This document shows, one piece after another, positions 1-4,347 of a stretch of 6,175 bases of DNA; within the stretch, counting starts at the first letter, position 1; each line of letters opens with the position of its first letter. Origin of the DNA: a candidate division WWE3 bacterium CG22_combo_CG10-13_8_21_14_all_39_12 (GTDB lineage Bacteria; Patescibacteriota; 4484-211; GCA-002791395); contig PCSU01000089.1 in assembly GCA_002771355.1 (NCBI GenBank), positions 1 to 6,175 of the forward strand. Reading direction: 5' to 3'. Position numbers and translations under genes: made by a program. The notes under the pieces were generated by a model, which was given only the letters and a program-made list of their open reading frames with translations, did not search any database and had not been told where the DNA came from.

Positions 1-24
1 GTTTGAATACAAACTAGACTTCTA

Positions 25-42
25 CGGGGCTTCTTTTGCTCC
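25..42. repeat. Imperfect hairpin downstream of tnpA, candidate right-end palindrome
   Basis: The arms cggggc (25-30) and gctccg (37-42) pair over six positions with one G-T mismatch around a 7-base loop. It lies six bases beyond the tnpA stop codon, where an IS200-type right end is expected. It has no T-run on the minus strand, so it does not look like an intrinsic terminator. A second small hairpin (gtttg/caaac, 1-14) lies beside it. Confidence 0.35.
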
Positions 43-47
43 GCTAC

Positions 48-479
48 TCATGAGTATTCGGTTGTTACATCCACACCTTTTTCCTCTTCTCCTTGTTTCT
101 GAACATACTGTCTGATTTGTTTTTCATTTAATCCCACCGTTGATACAAAATATCCAACTTCCCATATCCCAACTTCTCTATATATTCGATCCATGTACTT
201 ATATCTACGACGAAGATCTTTGCTACTCTGTACTTTAATCTCTTGAACAACCTTTGAAATTGACACCTTTGGTGGTACTTCCACCACAATATGAACATGA
301 TCTTCGTCTATGTTTAACTCATGTACATACCATGTTGGATATCTCCTTTGTACTTTCTTTACACTCTTTACTAAATCTACTCGGGTATATTCCTTTAGTA
401 CTTTTCTTCGATACTTTGTACCCCATACTATGTGGTACATCACCTGGTATACACAATGGTTCAACCTCCGAATTCTCAT
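48..479 (-). CDS. tnpA: IS200/IS605-family transposase TnpA (Y1 HUH endonuclease)
   Basis: The 143-aa protein is a full-length member of the Y1_Tnp family, which cuts and rejoins single-stranded DNA at hairpin-marked ends through a 5'-phosphotyrosine link. Visible hallmarks are the N-terminal YHIVWGTKYRR segment (residues 15-25), the HUH metal-binding motif H61-V-H63 inside DEDHVHIVVEVPP, the segment GYFVSTVG (109-116), and the catalytic tyrosine Y125 in IRQYVQKQ with Q129 four residues later, the usual spacing for the third metal ligand. All catalytic residues are therefore present and the frame is intact, so the gene may be active. The ATG at 479-477 has no clear Shine-Dalgarno sequence; a perfect hairpin ends eight bases upstream of it, and an in-frame TAG lies further upstream. 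In IS200, tnpA translation is known to be held down by leader structure, which would fit. The identification is confident; activity is inferred. Confidence 0.95.
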   Translation of the reverse strand: MRIRRLNHCVYQVMYHIVWGTKYRRKVLKEYTRVDLVKSVKKVQRRYPTWYVHELNIDEDHVHIVVEVPPKVSISKVVQEIKVQSSKDLRRRYKYMDRIYREVGIWEVGYFVSTVGLNEKQIRQYVQKQGEEEKGVDVTTEYS

Positions 480-486
480 GTGTACA

Positions 487-518
487 GCATAGCTCAGTTT
501 GCAAATACTGAGCTATGC
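487..518. repeat. Perfect 11-bp hairpin just upstream of tnpA, candidate left-end palindrome
   Basis: The arms gcatagctcag (487-497) and ctgagctatgc (508-518) are exact reverse complements around a 10-base loop. It sits eight bases upstream of the tnpA start, so in tnpA mRNA it would fold next to the initiation codon. It could be the left-end recognition hairpin of the element, a translational control hairpin, or both. Confidence 0.6.
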
Positions 519-526
519 GCATTCAT

Positions 527-617
527 CCCCGCACTGCGAGGTTTTGTAACGTAAGTGTATGATTTTCTCTCTCTTCACCTCCTTACGTTACAAAACATCT
601 GCTAATCTTGTGCGGGG
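527..617. repeat. Nested inverted repeat with an 11-base Shine-Dalgarno/anti-SD match
   Basis: An outer perfect 8-bp stem (ccccgcac 527-534 with gtgcgggg 610-617) encloses an inner perfect 15-bp stem (541-555 with 582-596) around a 26-base loop. The plus strand at 575-585 reads tcacctcctta, the sequence of the 3' tail of bacterial 16S rRNA. The minus strand therefore reads taaggaggtga, a complete Shine-Dalgarno sequence, partly in the loop and partly in the inner stem. No start codon follows at a usable distance on the minus strand. Only TTT follows the outer stem on the plus strand, so it is not a convincing terminator. Its role is unknown; it may be part of the mobile element's end or a structured leader of tnpA. 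Confidence 0.6.
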
Positions 618-632
618 TTTCCTGCTTAAAAC

Positions 633-665
633 AAAAAAAAGGCCGCCTGAAAATTCCAGGCGGCC
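633..665 (-). terminator. Intrinsic terminator of the 214-aa gene
   Basis: A perfect 9-bp GC-rich stem (ggccgcctg 641-649 with caggcggcc 657-665, 7-base loop) is followed on the minus strand by eight Ts (complement of 633-640). It lies 36 bases beyond the stop of the 702-1346 gene. The plus-strand side has a weaker gatttttg tail, so it may also work in the other direction. Confidence 0.9.
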
Positions 666-701
666 GATTTTTGTTAACGAGAAGAAAAATTTAAAAACCA
701 A

Positions 702-1346
702 CTAGCAGTCGTCACCGCGAAGCAGACCGACTTCGGCATACTCACCCCAACTTCGAGAACCAAGCAAGGCGTGCGGTAGAACCGTGGAACGACGAGGTTG
801 ACGATCGATAGGCATGCGTCCGGACGCCCGTGCAAGCTGATGCATTTGGCTGACGACTGATGGACGTCCGCCGACCAGAAGTACATCAGAATACGCAGGG
901 AACGGATATGGGCCAACAAGATTGCCGTCTTCGTCGTACTCTACTCCTAGATCTCTGGCCGGATTCCATGTTGGGCTCACCGCAGTAACCACAGTAATTT
1001 CTGGGTCCACCAGCTCCTCGATCTCCTCAGGCTCGTCGAACTCTTCAACCGAAAGCGTAAACGCACCACTTTCATCTTGGCGTGCAATTAAAAGAAGCTG
1101 GAGATTCTCATCCAAAAAGACTTGATCACGAACTTCTTGAAGGAGATCTTCATTCGAGCCAGCGAACAGAACCACCAACACTACATAAAGCTGTAAGTGG
1201 ATGATCTCGGAGATAATGTCTCCCATGGCTTCTGAATGCTCATTATTTCCGGGAGTGAATATGATGGTCAACCCGTACTTTTCGAAAAGCTCAAACCGGG
1301 CTTCCCCTAACGCGCTCCGAACAAGATTAACAAATGTCTGTGGCAT
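702..1346 (-). CDS. Hypothetical acidic protein, 214 aa
   Basis: I do not recognise this protein. The ATG at 1346-1344 is preceded by AAAGGA (complement of 1356-1361) with 9-base spacing, and the gene ends in TAG just before a strong terminator, so it is a real single-gene unit. The sequence shows an N-terminal mixed helix/strand region, a short hydrophobic segment LYVVLVVLFAG (residues 53-63) that could be a buried strand or a short membrane segment, a second hydrophobic strand LQLLLIA (82-88), a very acidic stretch around 100-116, and a basic, proline-containing tail from about 172 (RMPIDRQPRR). There is no signal peptide. The alternating strands and helices suggest a compact soluble alpha/beta domain with a less ordered C-terminal extension. 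Length and composition do not point to a known family. Confidence 0.85.
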   Translation of the reverse strand: MPQTFVNLVRSALGEARFELFEKYGLTIIFTPGNNEHSEAMGDIISEIIHLQLYVVLVVLFAGSNEDLLQEVRDQVFLDENLQLLLIARQDESGAFTLSVEEFDEPEEIEELVDPEITVVTAVSPTWNPARDLGVEYDEDGNLVGPYPFPAYSDVLLVGGRPSVVSQMHQLARASGRMPIDRQPRRSTVLPHALLGSRSWGEYAEVGLLRGDDC

Positions 1347-1392
1347 GACGCTAATTCCTTTCGATGAAATAGGCTTAAAAACGGGACGGGAA

Positions 1393-1416
1393 CGAACGCA
1401 CTGCGATGTGTGTTCG
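1393..1416. promoter_or_regulatory. Hairpin in the leader of the 214-aa gene carrying the ATCGCAGT motif
   Basis: The arms cgaacgcac (1393-1401) and gtgtgttcg (1408-1416) pair over nine positions with one mismatch (a G-T wobble on the plus strand, A-C on the minus) around a 6-base loop. The octamer actgcgat (1400-1407; atcgcagt on the minus strand) spans part of one arm and the whole loop, and also occurs twice upstream of the 230-aa gene. It lies in the untranslated leader about 50 bases before the 214-aa start codon. Its function is unknown. Confidence 0.35.
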
Positions 1417-1531
1417 ACGACTATTCCCTACCATAACAATAAACTCGCATGACAAGGAAATCTTCTACACTAGAGTTATTTCAAATATTTCCTCCTCGTT
1501 GTAAAAGTACAAAACAACACACTGGATGTGT

Positions 1532-1571
1532 AATACAGTCTGTATTGTACTATACATTTCAATCATTGCAA
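1532..1571 (-). promoter_or_regulatory. Candidate promoter of the 214-aa gene with a palindrome over the -10
   Basis: On the minus strand TTGCAA (complement of 1566-1571) is followed after 16 bases by TACAAT (complement of 1544-1549), a fair sigma-70-type match. A 7-1-7 palindrome, aatacag-t-ctgtatt (1532-1546), overlaps the -10 and the predicted start of transcription, as an operator would. Transcription would begin near 1537 and give a leader of roughly 190 bases. That leader holds an AGGAGG (complement of 1491-1496) with no ATG or GTG at a usable distance after it. A weaker alternative with an extended -10 (TGTTATGGT) lies nearer the gene, around 1426-1434. The rest of the 1347-1657 gap holds only the leader hairpin and the terminator of the next gene. 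Confidence 0.45.
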
Positions 1572-1595
1572 GCCGATAGTGGGAAATCCATTATC

Positions 1596-1632
1596 AAAAA
1601 AGGGGCAGGTGCACTCGTGGCACCCACCCCTT
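1596..1632 (-). terminator. Intrinsic terminator of the 136-aa/146-aa operon
   Basis: On the minus strand a 13-bp stem (complement of 1620-1632 with 1600-1612, 7-base loop) is followed by a run of Ts (complement of 1596-1601). Two stem positions pair only as G-U in minus-strand RNA and would be A-C mismatches in plus-strand RNA, which shows that it works on the minus strand. It begins 25 bases beyond the stop of the 146-aa gene. Confidence 0.9.
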
Positions 1633-1657
1633 ACTTCACAAAACCTGATCTATGCTT

Positions 1658-2098
1658 CTAGATGAAAAGCATGATCAGGAAAGCTATTGAAACTGCAGCG
1701 CGCAGAATCATACTGACACGTACATTATTGTCTTGAACGGTACATAGATCGTAGACAATCGACGCTATTACTACCAGCCACGACACTGCCAACACAACTA
1801 AAACGCTTTGACCATAGGTTGTTTGGGTTAGTTCCTTCAAAATCGAAATCTTGTAGCCAAGCGCGAACCCGGTAAATAGAACTCCGAGAAAAAGGTTGGC
1901 AACTATCTCTCCAATACTTCCGAAACCGGTTCTCATCCCACCGATAGCTTGGAGAACCCCGATAATGAAAAAGAAAATCAATATTGCAACTGGAAAGTCT
2001 TGGAAAGGAGACAACATTACATTTCCTAGAATTACACCAAACGTGAATCCCATAGAAAATATTTTCACCTCGCCATCATTTGTAGTTTCGCCTTTCAT
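1658..2098 (-). CDS. Hypothetical multi-pass membrane protein, 146 aa
   Basis: I do not recognise a family. After a short polar N-terminus (about 12 residues) the protein is almost wholly hydrophobic, with five likely membrane segments at about residues 13-31, 35-54, 63-83, 97-118 and 127-146. The connecting loops are short: one is basic or polar (MRTGFG, 55-60), another is KISILKELTQTTYGQ (83-97), and a third is CTVQDNNVR (119-127). No catalytic motif is visible. The ATG shares one base with the TAA stop of the upstream 136-aa gene (TAATG), so translation is probably coupled; an AAGGGG lies eight bases upstream. The gene is the last of a two-gene unit ended by the terminator at 1596-1632. 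Being made together with a zinc-ribbon membrane protein suggests that the two act together in the membrane, which is inference. Confidence 0.85.
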   Translation of the reverse strand: MKGETTNDGEVKIFSMGFTFGVILGNVMLSPFQDFPVAILIFFFIIGVLQAIGGMRTGFGSIGEIVANLFLGVLFTGFALGYKISILKELTQTTYGQSVLVVLAVSWLVVIASIVYDLCTVQDNNVRVSMILRAAVSIAFLIMLFI

Positions 2099-2508
2099 TA
2101 GACAACCCCTTGGCGCTGGTCAGACAGTGAGATGGCGAAAGCCGCAAGGCCTACCACTGAGACGATCAATCCCAGATAGAAAATGGCCTGGCCGACTCGA
2201 TACGGCGGGCCTTCAAACAGGTAATGAACTTCATGAAACTCGAGATTTCCATTGTTGACCTTGAGTGCCCCACCCCAGAACATGCAGGTGTGGTACCAGA
2301 TTACAACCGCTGCAGATAAGATCGGGATGTCGACAGGTCGCCATCCTTCCGCTTTGGCCATAACCTCAACAAAGCCTGCCATGAAGCCCTCCTTGGTGCC
2401 GACAAGCACTTGTGCCCCACATTCGCCAAGACACTCATCGGTCTGTGCATTGAGACGTGCGCCACAGATCATACAATCCCTGGCGGTTGAAACTGGATTA
2501 TCAGACAT
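2098..2508 (-). CDS. Zinc-ribbon membrane protein, 136 aa (paralogue of the 117-aa protein)
   Basis: The N-terminus carries a zinc-ribbon-like cysteine set, C12-x2-C15-x10-C26-x3-C30, ending in CGAQV. Next come a short amphipathic region ending in KAEGW (52-56), a hydrophobic segment around 61-78 (with WYHTCM), a polar stretch with EVHY (93-96), and a strongly hydrophobic C-terminal segment (about 105-127). It resembles the 117-aa protein encoded at 2694-3047 along its whole length: CGAQV, AEGW, a WYxxCM motif, an E-(V/I)-HY motif followed by G, and the same membrane layout. The last cysteine pair has one extra residue compared with that paralogue. The start at 2508 has AAAGGA seven bases upstream. 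The stop overlaps the ATG of the 146-aa membrane gene. The family is unknown; a membrane-anchored zinc-ribbon domain facing the cytoplasm is the likely layout. Confidence 0.88.
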   Translation of the reverse strand: MSDNPVSTARDCMICGARLNAQTDECLGECGAQVLVGTKEGFMAGFVEVMAKAEGWRPVDIPILSAAVVIWYHTCMFWGGALKVNNGNLEFHEVHYLFEGPPYRVGQAIFYLGLIVSVVGLAAFAISLSDQRQGVV

Positions 2509-2562
2509 AGTTTTATCCTTTGAGAAATGTGTGAACGTGCAAGAATAGATTCTAACGCTGCA

Positions 2563-2571
2563 ATTTTAGCA
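2563..2571 (-). promoter_or_regulatory. Extended -10 promoter of the 136-aa/146-aa operon
   Basis: The minus strand reads TGCTAAAAT, an extended -10 element (TGn followed by TAAAAT, one mismatch to TATAAT). No good -35 is seen, which is usual for extended -10 promoters. Transcription would start near 2556 and leave a leader of about 48 bases before the start at 2508. Confidence 0.55.
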
Positions 2572-2625
2572 CACAGGCAGAAGAAACTGTACGATATTTC
2601 AAAGTAAACCCGGAAATATACCCAC

Positions 2626-2656
2626 AAAAAAACCGCCTCCCCAATGAGAGACGGTT
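2626..2656 (-). terminator. Intrinsic terminator of the 117-aa gene
   Basis: In minus-strand RNA an 11-bp stem (complement of 2646-2656 with 2631-2641, loop AUUG) includes two G-U pairs and is followed by a run of seven Ts (complement of 2626-2632). It lies 37 bases beyond the stop of the 117-aa gene and separates it from the downstream two-gene unit. Confidence 0.9.
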
Positions 2657-2693
2657 GTTTATCAATTGCCAAAATTATTCTATTCTTGATTAT

Positions 2694-3047
2694 TTACTGG
2701 ATTGTCAAAACGATACATACCAAAACAAACACCAGTGGTAAGAGATAAAACGCCAAGCGCCCTAACCAATACCAGCCCCCCGTCAGCTGATAATGAATCT
2801 CTTTAGAATCCGGGGCCATTTGTAGAGTTGTGATGGAGCCAACCGTACGCATGCACATGAGGTACCACCACGTGATTACAAAGATCACCACATTCACGGG
2901 TGGTAACTTCCACCCTTCAGCCTCTTGCAACAGCTCCGCAATGCATACCCACAACCTCTCCTCTGGCACAACAACGACCTGAGCGCCACAACCAAAGCAT
3001 GTACTATTCTTTGGGTTTATCAACCTATTGCAATATAAACATTGCAT
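2694..3047 (-). CDS. Zinc-ribbon membrane protein, 117 aa (paralogue of the 136-aa protein)
   Basis: The protein opens directly with a zinc-ribbon-like set, C3-x2-C6-x10-C17-x2-C20, followed by GAQVVVV. Next come a helix ending in QEAEGW (41-46), a hydrophobic segment at about 51-68 containing WWYLMCM, a polar loop with KEIHY (82-86), and a second membrane segment at about 97-116 that runs almost to the C-terminus. The order of motifs matches the 136-aa neighbour, so the pair looks like an old tandem duplication. The ATG at 3047 has a full AAGGAGG (complement of 3054-3060) six bases upstream. Unlike its paralogue it is alone in its transcript. No enzyme motif is visible. The zinc site is inferred from cysteine spacing. 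The function is unknown. Confidence 0.88.
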   Translation of the reverse strand: MQCLYCNRLINPKNSTCFGCGAQVVVVPEERLWVCIAELLQEAEGWKLPPVNVVIFVITWWYLMCMRTVGSITTLQMAPDSKEIHYQLTGGWYWLGRLAFYLLPLVFVLVCIVLTIQ

Positions 3048-3104
3048 ACGTTCCCTCCTTGTTTGAAAATGTACGAGAGATGAAAATCAATCGGCTTCGA
3101 GAAG

Positions 3105-3113
3105 ATTCTATCA
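3105..3113 (-). promoter_or_regulatory. Extended -10 promoter of the 117-aa gene
   Basis: The minus strand reads TGATAGAAT, an extended -10 (TGn followed by TAGAAT). The predicted start near 3098 gives a leader of about 50 bases. The arrangement (TGn-TAnAAT, no clear -35, leader of about 50 bases) is the same as for the paralogous gene downstream. Confidence 0.55.
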
Positions 3114-3141
3114 TATTTAGGTATGAATTTTCGCATTGCAT

Positions 3142-3177
3142 AAAAAAGGGTGAGTGCATTAGTAGCACTCACCCTTT
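3142..3177 (-). terminator. Intrinsic terminator of the 230-aa gene
   Basis: A perfect 13-bp stem (3145-3157 with 3165-3177, 7-base loop) is followed on the minus strand by Ts (complement of 3142-3147). It lies 47 bases past the stop of the 230-aa gene and upstream of the promoter of the 117-aa gene. Confidence 0.9.
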
Positions 3178-3224
3178 CTTGTTACGCAGAGAAAGTTATG
3201 ATCAACTTACCCCGCGCCTTTTTC

Positions 3225-3917
3225 TTAGGCTGCGGCCAGCTGATGTTGCTGGCTCGCCATCTGCAACGTGGAGGCCAGGACATACTCCTGACCCGCCTTC
3301 GCCGCCTGCCCGGGACTGAGAACAACCGCTGCCGGCTTGGGATTGCCGACGAAGGTCATTTTGTAATCGAACTTACATCGCTTATCGGGCTTCACCTCGA
3401 AGCCCGCCTGCTCAGCGGCCACCTTGGCCATCGCCAATGCATGCTTGGCAGCCTGCAGAGCCTTGCTACCGTCCACCAAGAGACAGTCATGTCCTCGATG
3501 CGCGTAGTTGCTGTAAGCTGTCTTGGCCGGGACATGGGTATCCACATGCCCCACGACCCATTCAGCCTTCTCCAGCAGGTCCAGGGCCTTGATAACCCGG
3601 ATGACCTCGCGCCACGCGGCGCGGACCAGCCGCACTTCGTGTCCCCGATTGCGCTGCTGATGAGCCTTCTTCAGCTTCTTATTCACGCTCCAGTAGGGAG
3701 CGTTGAAGAAACTGGCATCCTCCAACCAATACTCCTTGGCCCACTCAATCAGGCCGTAGAGCTGCCGAAGGACGATGGGGTTCAGAGCAGCGACAAGCTG
3801 CCACTCAACGTTCTGGGCCAAAACAACCTTGACCTGAGAGTCAAGTTCGGCGTCGATAGCCCGGGAAATCTCAAGGTCTTTCAAGAGCATCTGGATGATC
3901 TGCGTAACGTTGGTCAT
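3225..3917 (-). CDS. Hypothetical GC-rich, mainly helical protein, 230 aa
   Basis: I do not recognise a family. The ATG at 3917 has GAGGAGG (core complement of 3926-3931) eight bases upstream, and a terminator follows the TAA, so this strand is the coding one although a longer open frame exists opposite. The protein appears soluble: mainly alpha-helical from 1 to about 120 (IIQMLLKDLEISRAID, then a tryptophan-rich part EWAKEYWLEDASFFNAPYW and a basic segment KKLKKAHQQRNRGHEVR). A middle part has several histidines (GHVDTHVPAKTAYSNYAHRGHDC, about 123-145). An alanine-rich helix follows (151-171), then a small strand-like part around KFDYKMTFVGNPKPAAVVL (182-200) and a glutamine/alanine-rich tail. 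The histidines and C145 could bind metal, which is speculation. Base composition stands out: bases 3601-3660 are 70% G+C, against 28% at 4801-4860, which suggests a different origin from its neighbours. Confidence 0.85.
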   Translation of the reverse strand: MTNVTQIIQMLLKDLEISRAIDAELDSQVKVVLAQNVEWQLVAALNPIVLRQLYGLIEWAKEYWLEDASFFNAPYWSVNKKLKKAHQQRNRGHEVRLVRAAWREVIRVIKALDLLEKAEWVVGHVDTHVPAKTAYSNYAHRGHDCLLVDGSKALQAAKHALAMAKVAAEQAGFEVKPDKRCKFDYKMTFVGNPKPAAVVLSPGQAAKAGQEYVLASTLQMASQQHQLAAA

Positions 3918-3944
3918 GGTGTAATCCTCCTCTGTGGGAATTTA

Positions 3945-3983
3945 CCCGGACGACCATCCGGGCCCACCCCTTTCGGGGGTGGG
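3945..3983 (-). promoter_or_regulatory. Two adjoining GC-rich hairpins in the leader of the 230-aa gene
   Basis: Hairpin A pairs cccgga (3945-3950) with tccggg (3957-3962). Hairpin B pairs cccacccc (3963-3970) with ggggtggg (3976-3983) around a 5-base loop. They touch end to end, and A ends 13 bases from the ribosome binding site. No T-run follows on either strand, so they are not a normal terminator. They may set translation or mRNA stability, or form a ligand-binding leader; no known riboswitch is recognised. Confidence 0.5.
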
Positions 3984-3992
3984 AAAAAATTA

Positions 3993-4015
3993 ACTGCGAT
4001 AGGTTGTACTGCGAT
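3993..4015 (-). repeat. Pair of 8-base direct repeats upstream of the 230-aa gene
   Basis: The octamer actgcgat occurs at 3993-4000 and 4008-4015 (atcgcagt on the minus strand), 15 bases apart, just upstream of the leader hairpins. A third copy lies at 1400-1407 in the leader of the 214-aa gene in the same orientation relative to its gene. The pattern fits paired binding sites for a regulator. No clear promoter could be fixed here; TTGAAC and TACAAC on the minus strand are 20 bases apart. Confidence 0.4.
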
Positions 4016-4088
4016 TGAAAAACGAAAAGTTCAATTCAAGGGCAATTCTCCTTTTAACTAGATAAGAATTTTTGAGCGCCGTAGCGCA

Positions 4089-4280
4089 TTGGCAAAAAAC
4101 AAAAACACAAACGATCCACAAGAATTAATTTATGCTCTTATTATTCGCCAATACACTAACGCACATCACTCAACAGAAAAAAAAGGAATCGCTCGGAAAG
4201 ATGTGCTGTCAACTCAAGACAACATAACTATTTATACATACACGATATGTAAAAGTACTGGTTGGGAGTATACCAAATAG
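4089..4280 (+). CDS. Doubtful small ORF, 63 aa, possibly a remnant
   Basis: The 424-base gap between 3917 and 4342 holds this open frame as its only gene candidate. It would start at TTG 4089 with no ribosome binding site; upstream in frame there are only ATT and ATA codons before a TAG at 4059. The sequence (QELIYALIIRQYTNAHH, then IARKDVL and TIYTYTICKSTGWEY) reads like ordinary protein with a helix and a C-terminal strand pair, so it may be the tail of a decayed gene or a small gene with an unusual start. A short palindrome (gcgc-cgta-gcgc, 4076-4087) lies just before the putative start. I see no terminator after it. Confidence 0.3.
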   Translation: MAKNKNTNDPQELIYALIIRQYTNAHHSTEKKGIARKDVLSTQDNITIYTYTICKSTGWEYTK

Positions 4281-4347
4281 TTAATAAACAGTCAAACTAT
4301 AGGCTTGTTTATTAAGTGGCAAACTTGATATCTTATCTCACATGAGA
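4281..4347 (+). promoter_or_regulatory. Promoter region of the nuclease-like operon with two inverted repeats
   Basis: A perfect 10-bp inverted repeat (ttaataaaca 4281-4290 with tgtttattaa 4306-4315) overlaps a candidate -35 TTGTTT (4305-4310). An 18-base spacer leads to a -10 TATCTT (4329-4334). A smaller repeat (tctca 4336-4340 with tgaga 4343-4347) covers the predicted start of transcription near 4341. Both repeats sit where a repressor would block transcription. No T-run follows the larger repeat, so it is not a terminator. Confidence 0.45.

Larger units (their letters stand above)
1..525 (-). mobile_element. IS200/IS605-family insertion sequence (tnpA only), boundaries approximate
   Basis: A single Y1 transposase gene fills most of this stretch and has hairpin-forming sequence on both sides, as in IS200-type elements, which carry subterminal imperfect palindromes instead of terminal inverted repeats. 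The side upstream of tnpA has a perfect 11-bp hairpin at 487-518. The side downstream has an imperfect hairpin at 25-42 and a small 5-bp hairpin at 1-14. No tnpB (IS605/IS1341 type) is present, so this is the IS200-like one-gene form. The exact ends cannot be set because the cleavage tetra/pentanucleotides are not identifiable, and the element may begin before base 1 or extend towards about 620. Confidence 0.5.

Noticed and set aside
319..522. 67-aa minus-strand frame overlapping the start of tnpA
   Set aside because: It runs in another frame through tnpA, starts next to the left hairpin without a ribosome binding site and has no protein-like pattern.
575..585. End of a 16S rRNA gene
   Set aside because: Only the last 11 bases match; the preceding conserved 16S sequence (the helix before GGATCACC) is absent, so no rRNA gene is present.
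1..640. tnpB or a guide RNA of an IS605-type element
   Set aside because: No open frame with RuvC-like motifs exists near tnpA on either strand, and nothing supports an omega RNA.
922..1452. Plus-strand frames opposite the 214-aa gene
   Set aside because: They are serine-rich low-complexity shadows or frames running across the start of the minus-strand gene, with no ribosome binding sites.
3993..4015. CRISPR array
   Set aside because: There are only two 8-base repeats with a 7-base gap, no spacers of the usual size and no cas genes.
3150..4061. 303-aa open frame on the plus strand
   Set aside because: It is the antisense shadow of the GC-rich 230-aa gene: it has no ribosome binding site, starts inside the terminator of the minus-strand gene, and the minus strand has AGGAGG, a start and a terminator in the right places.
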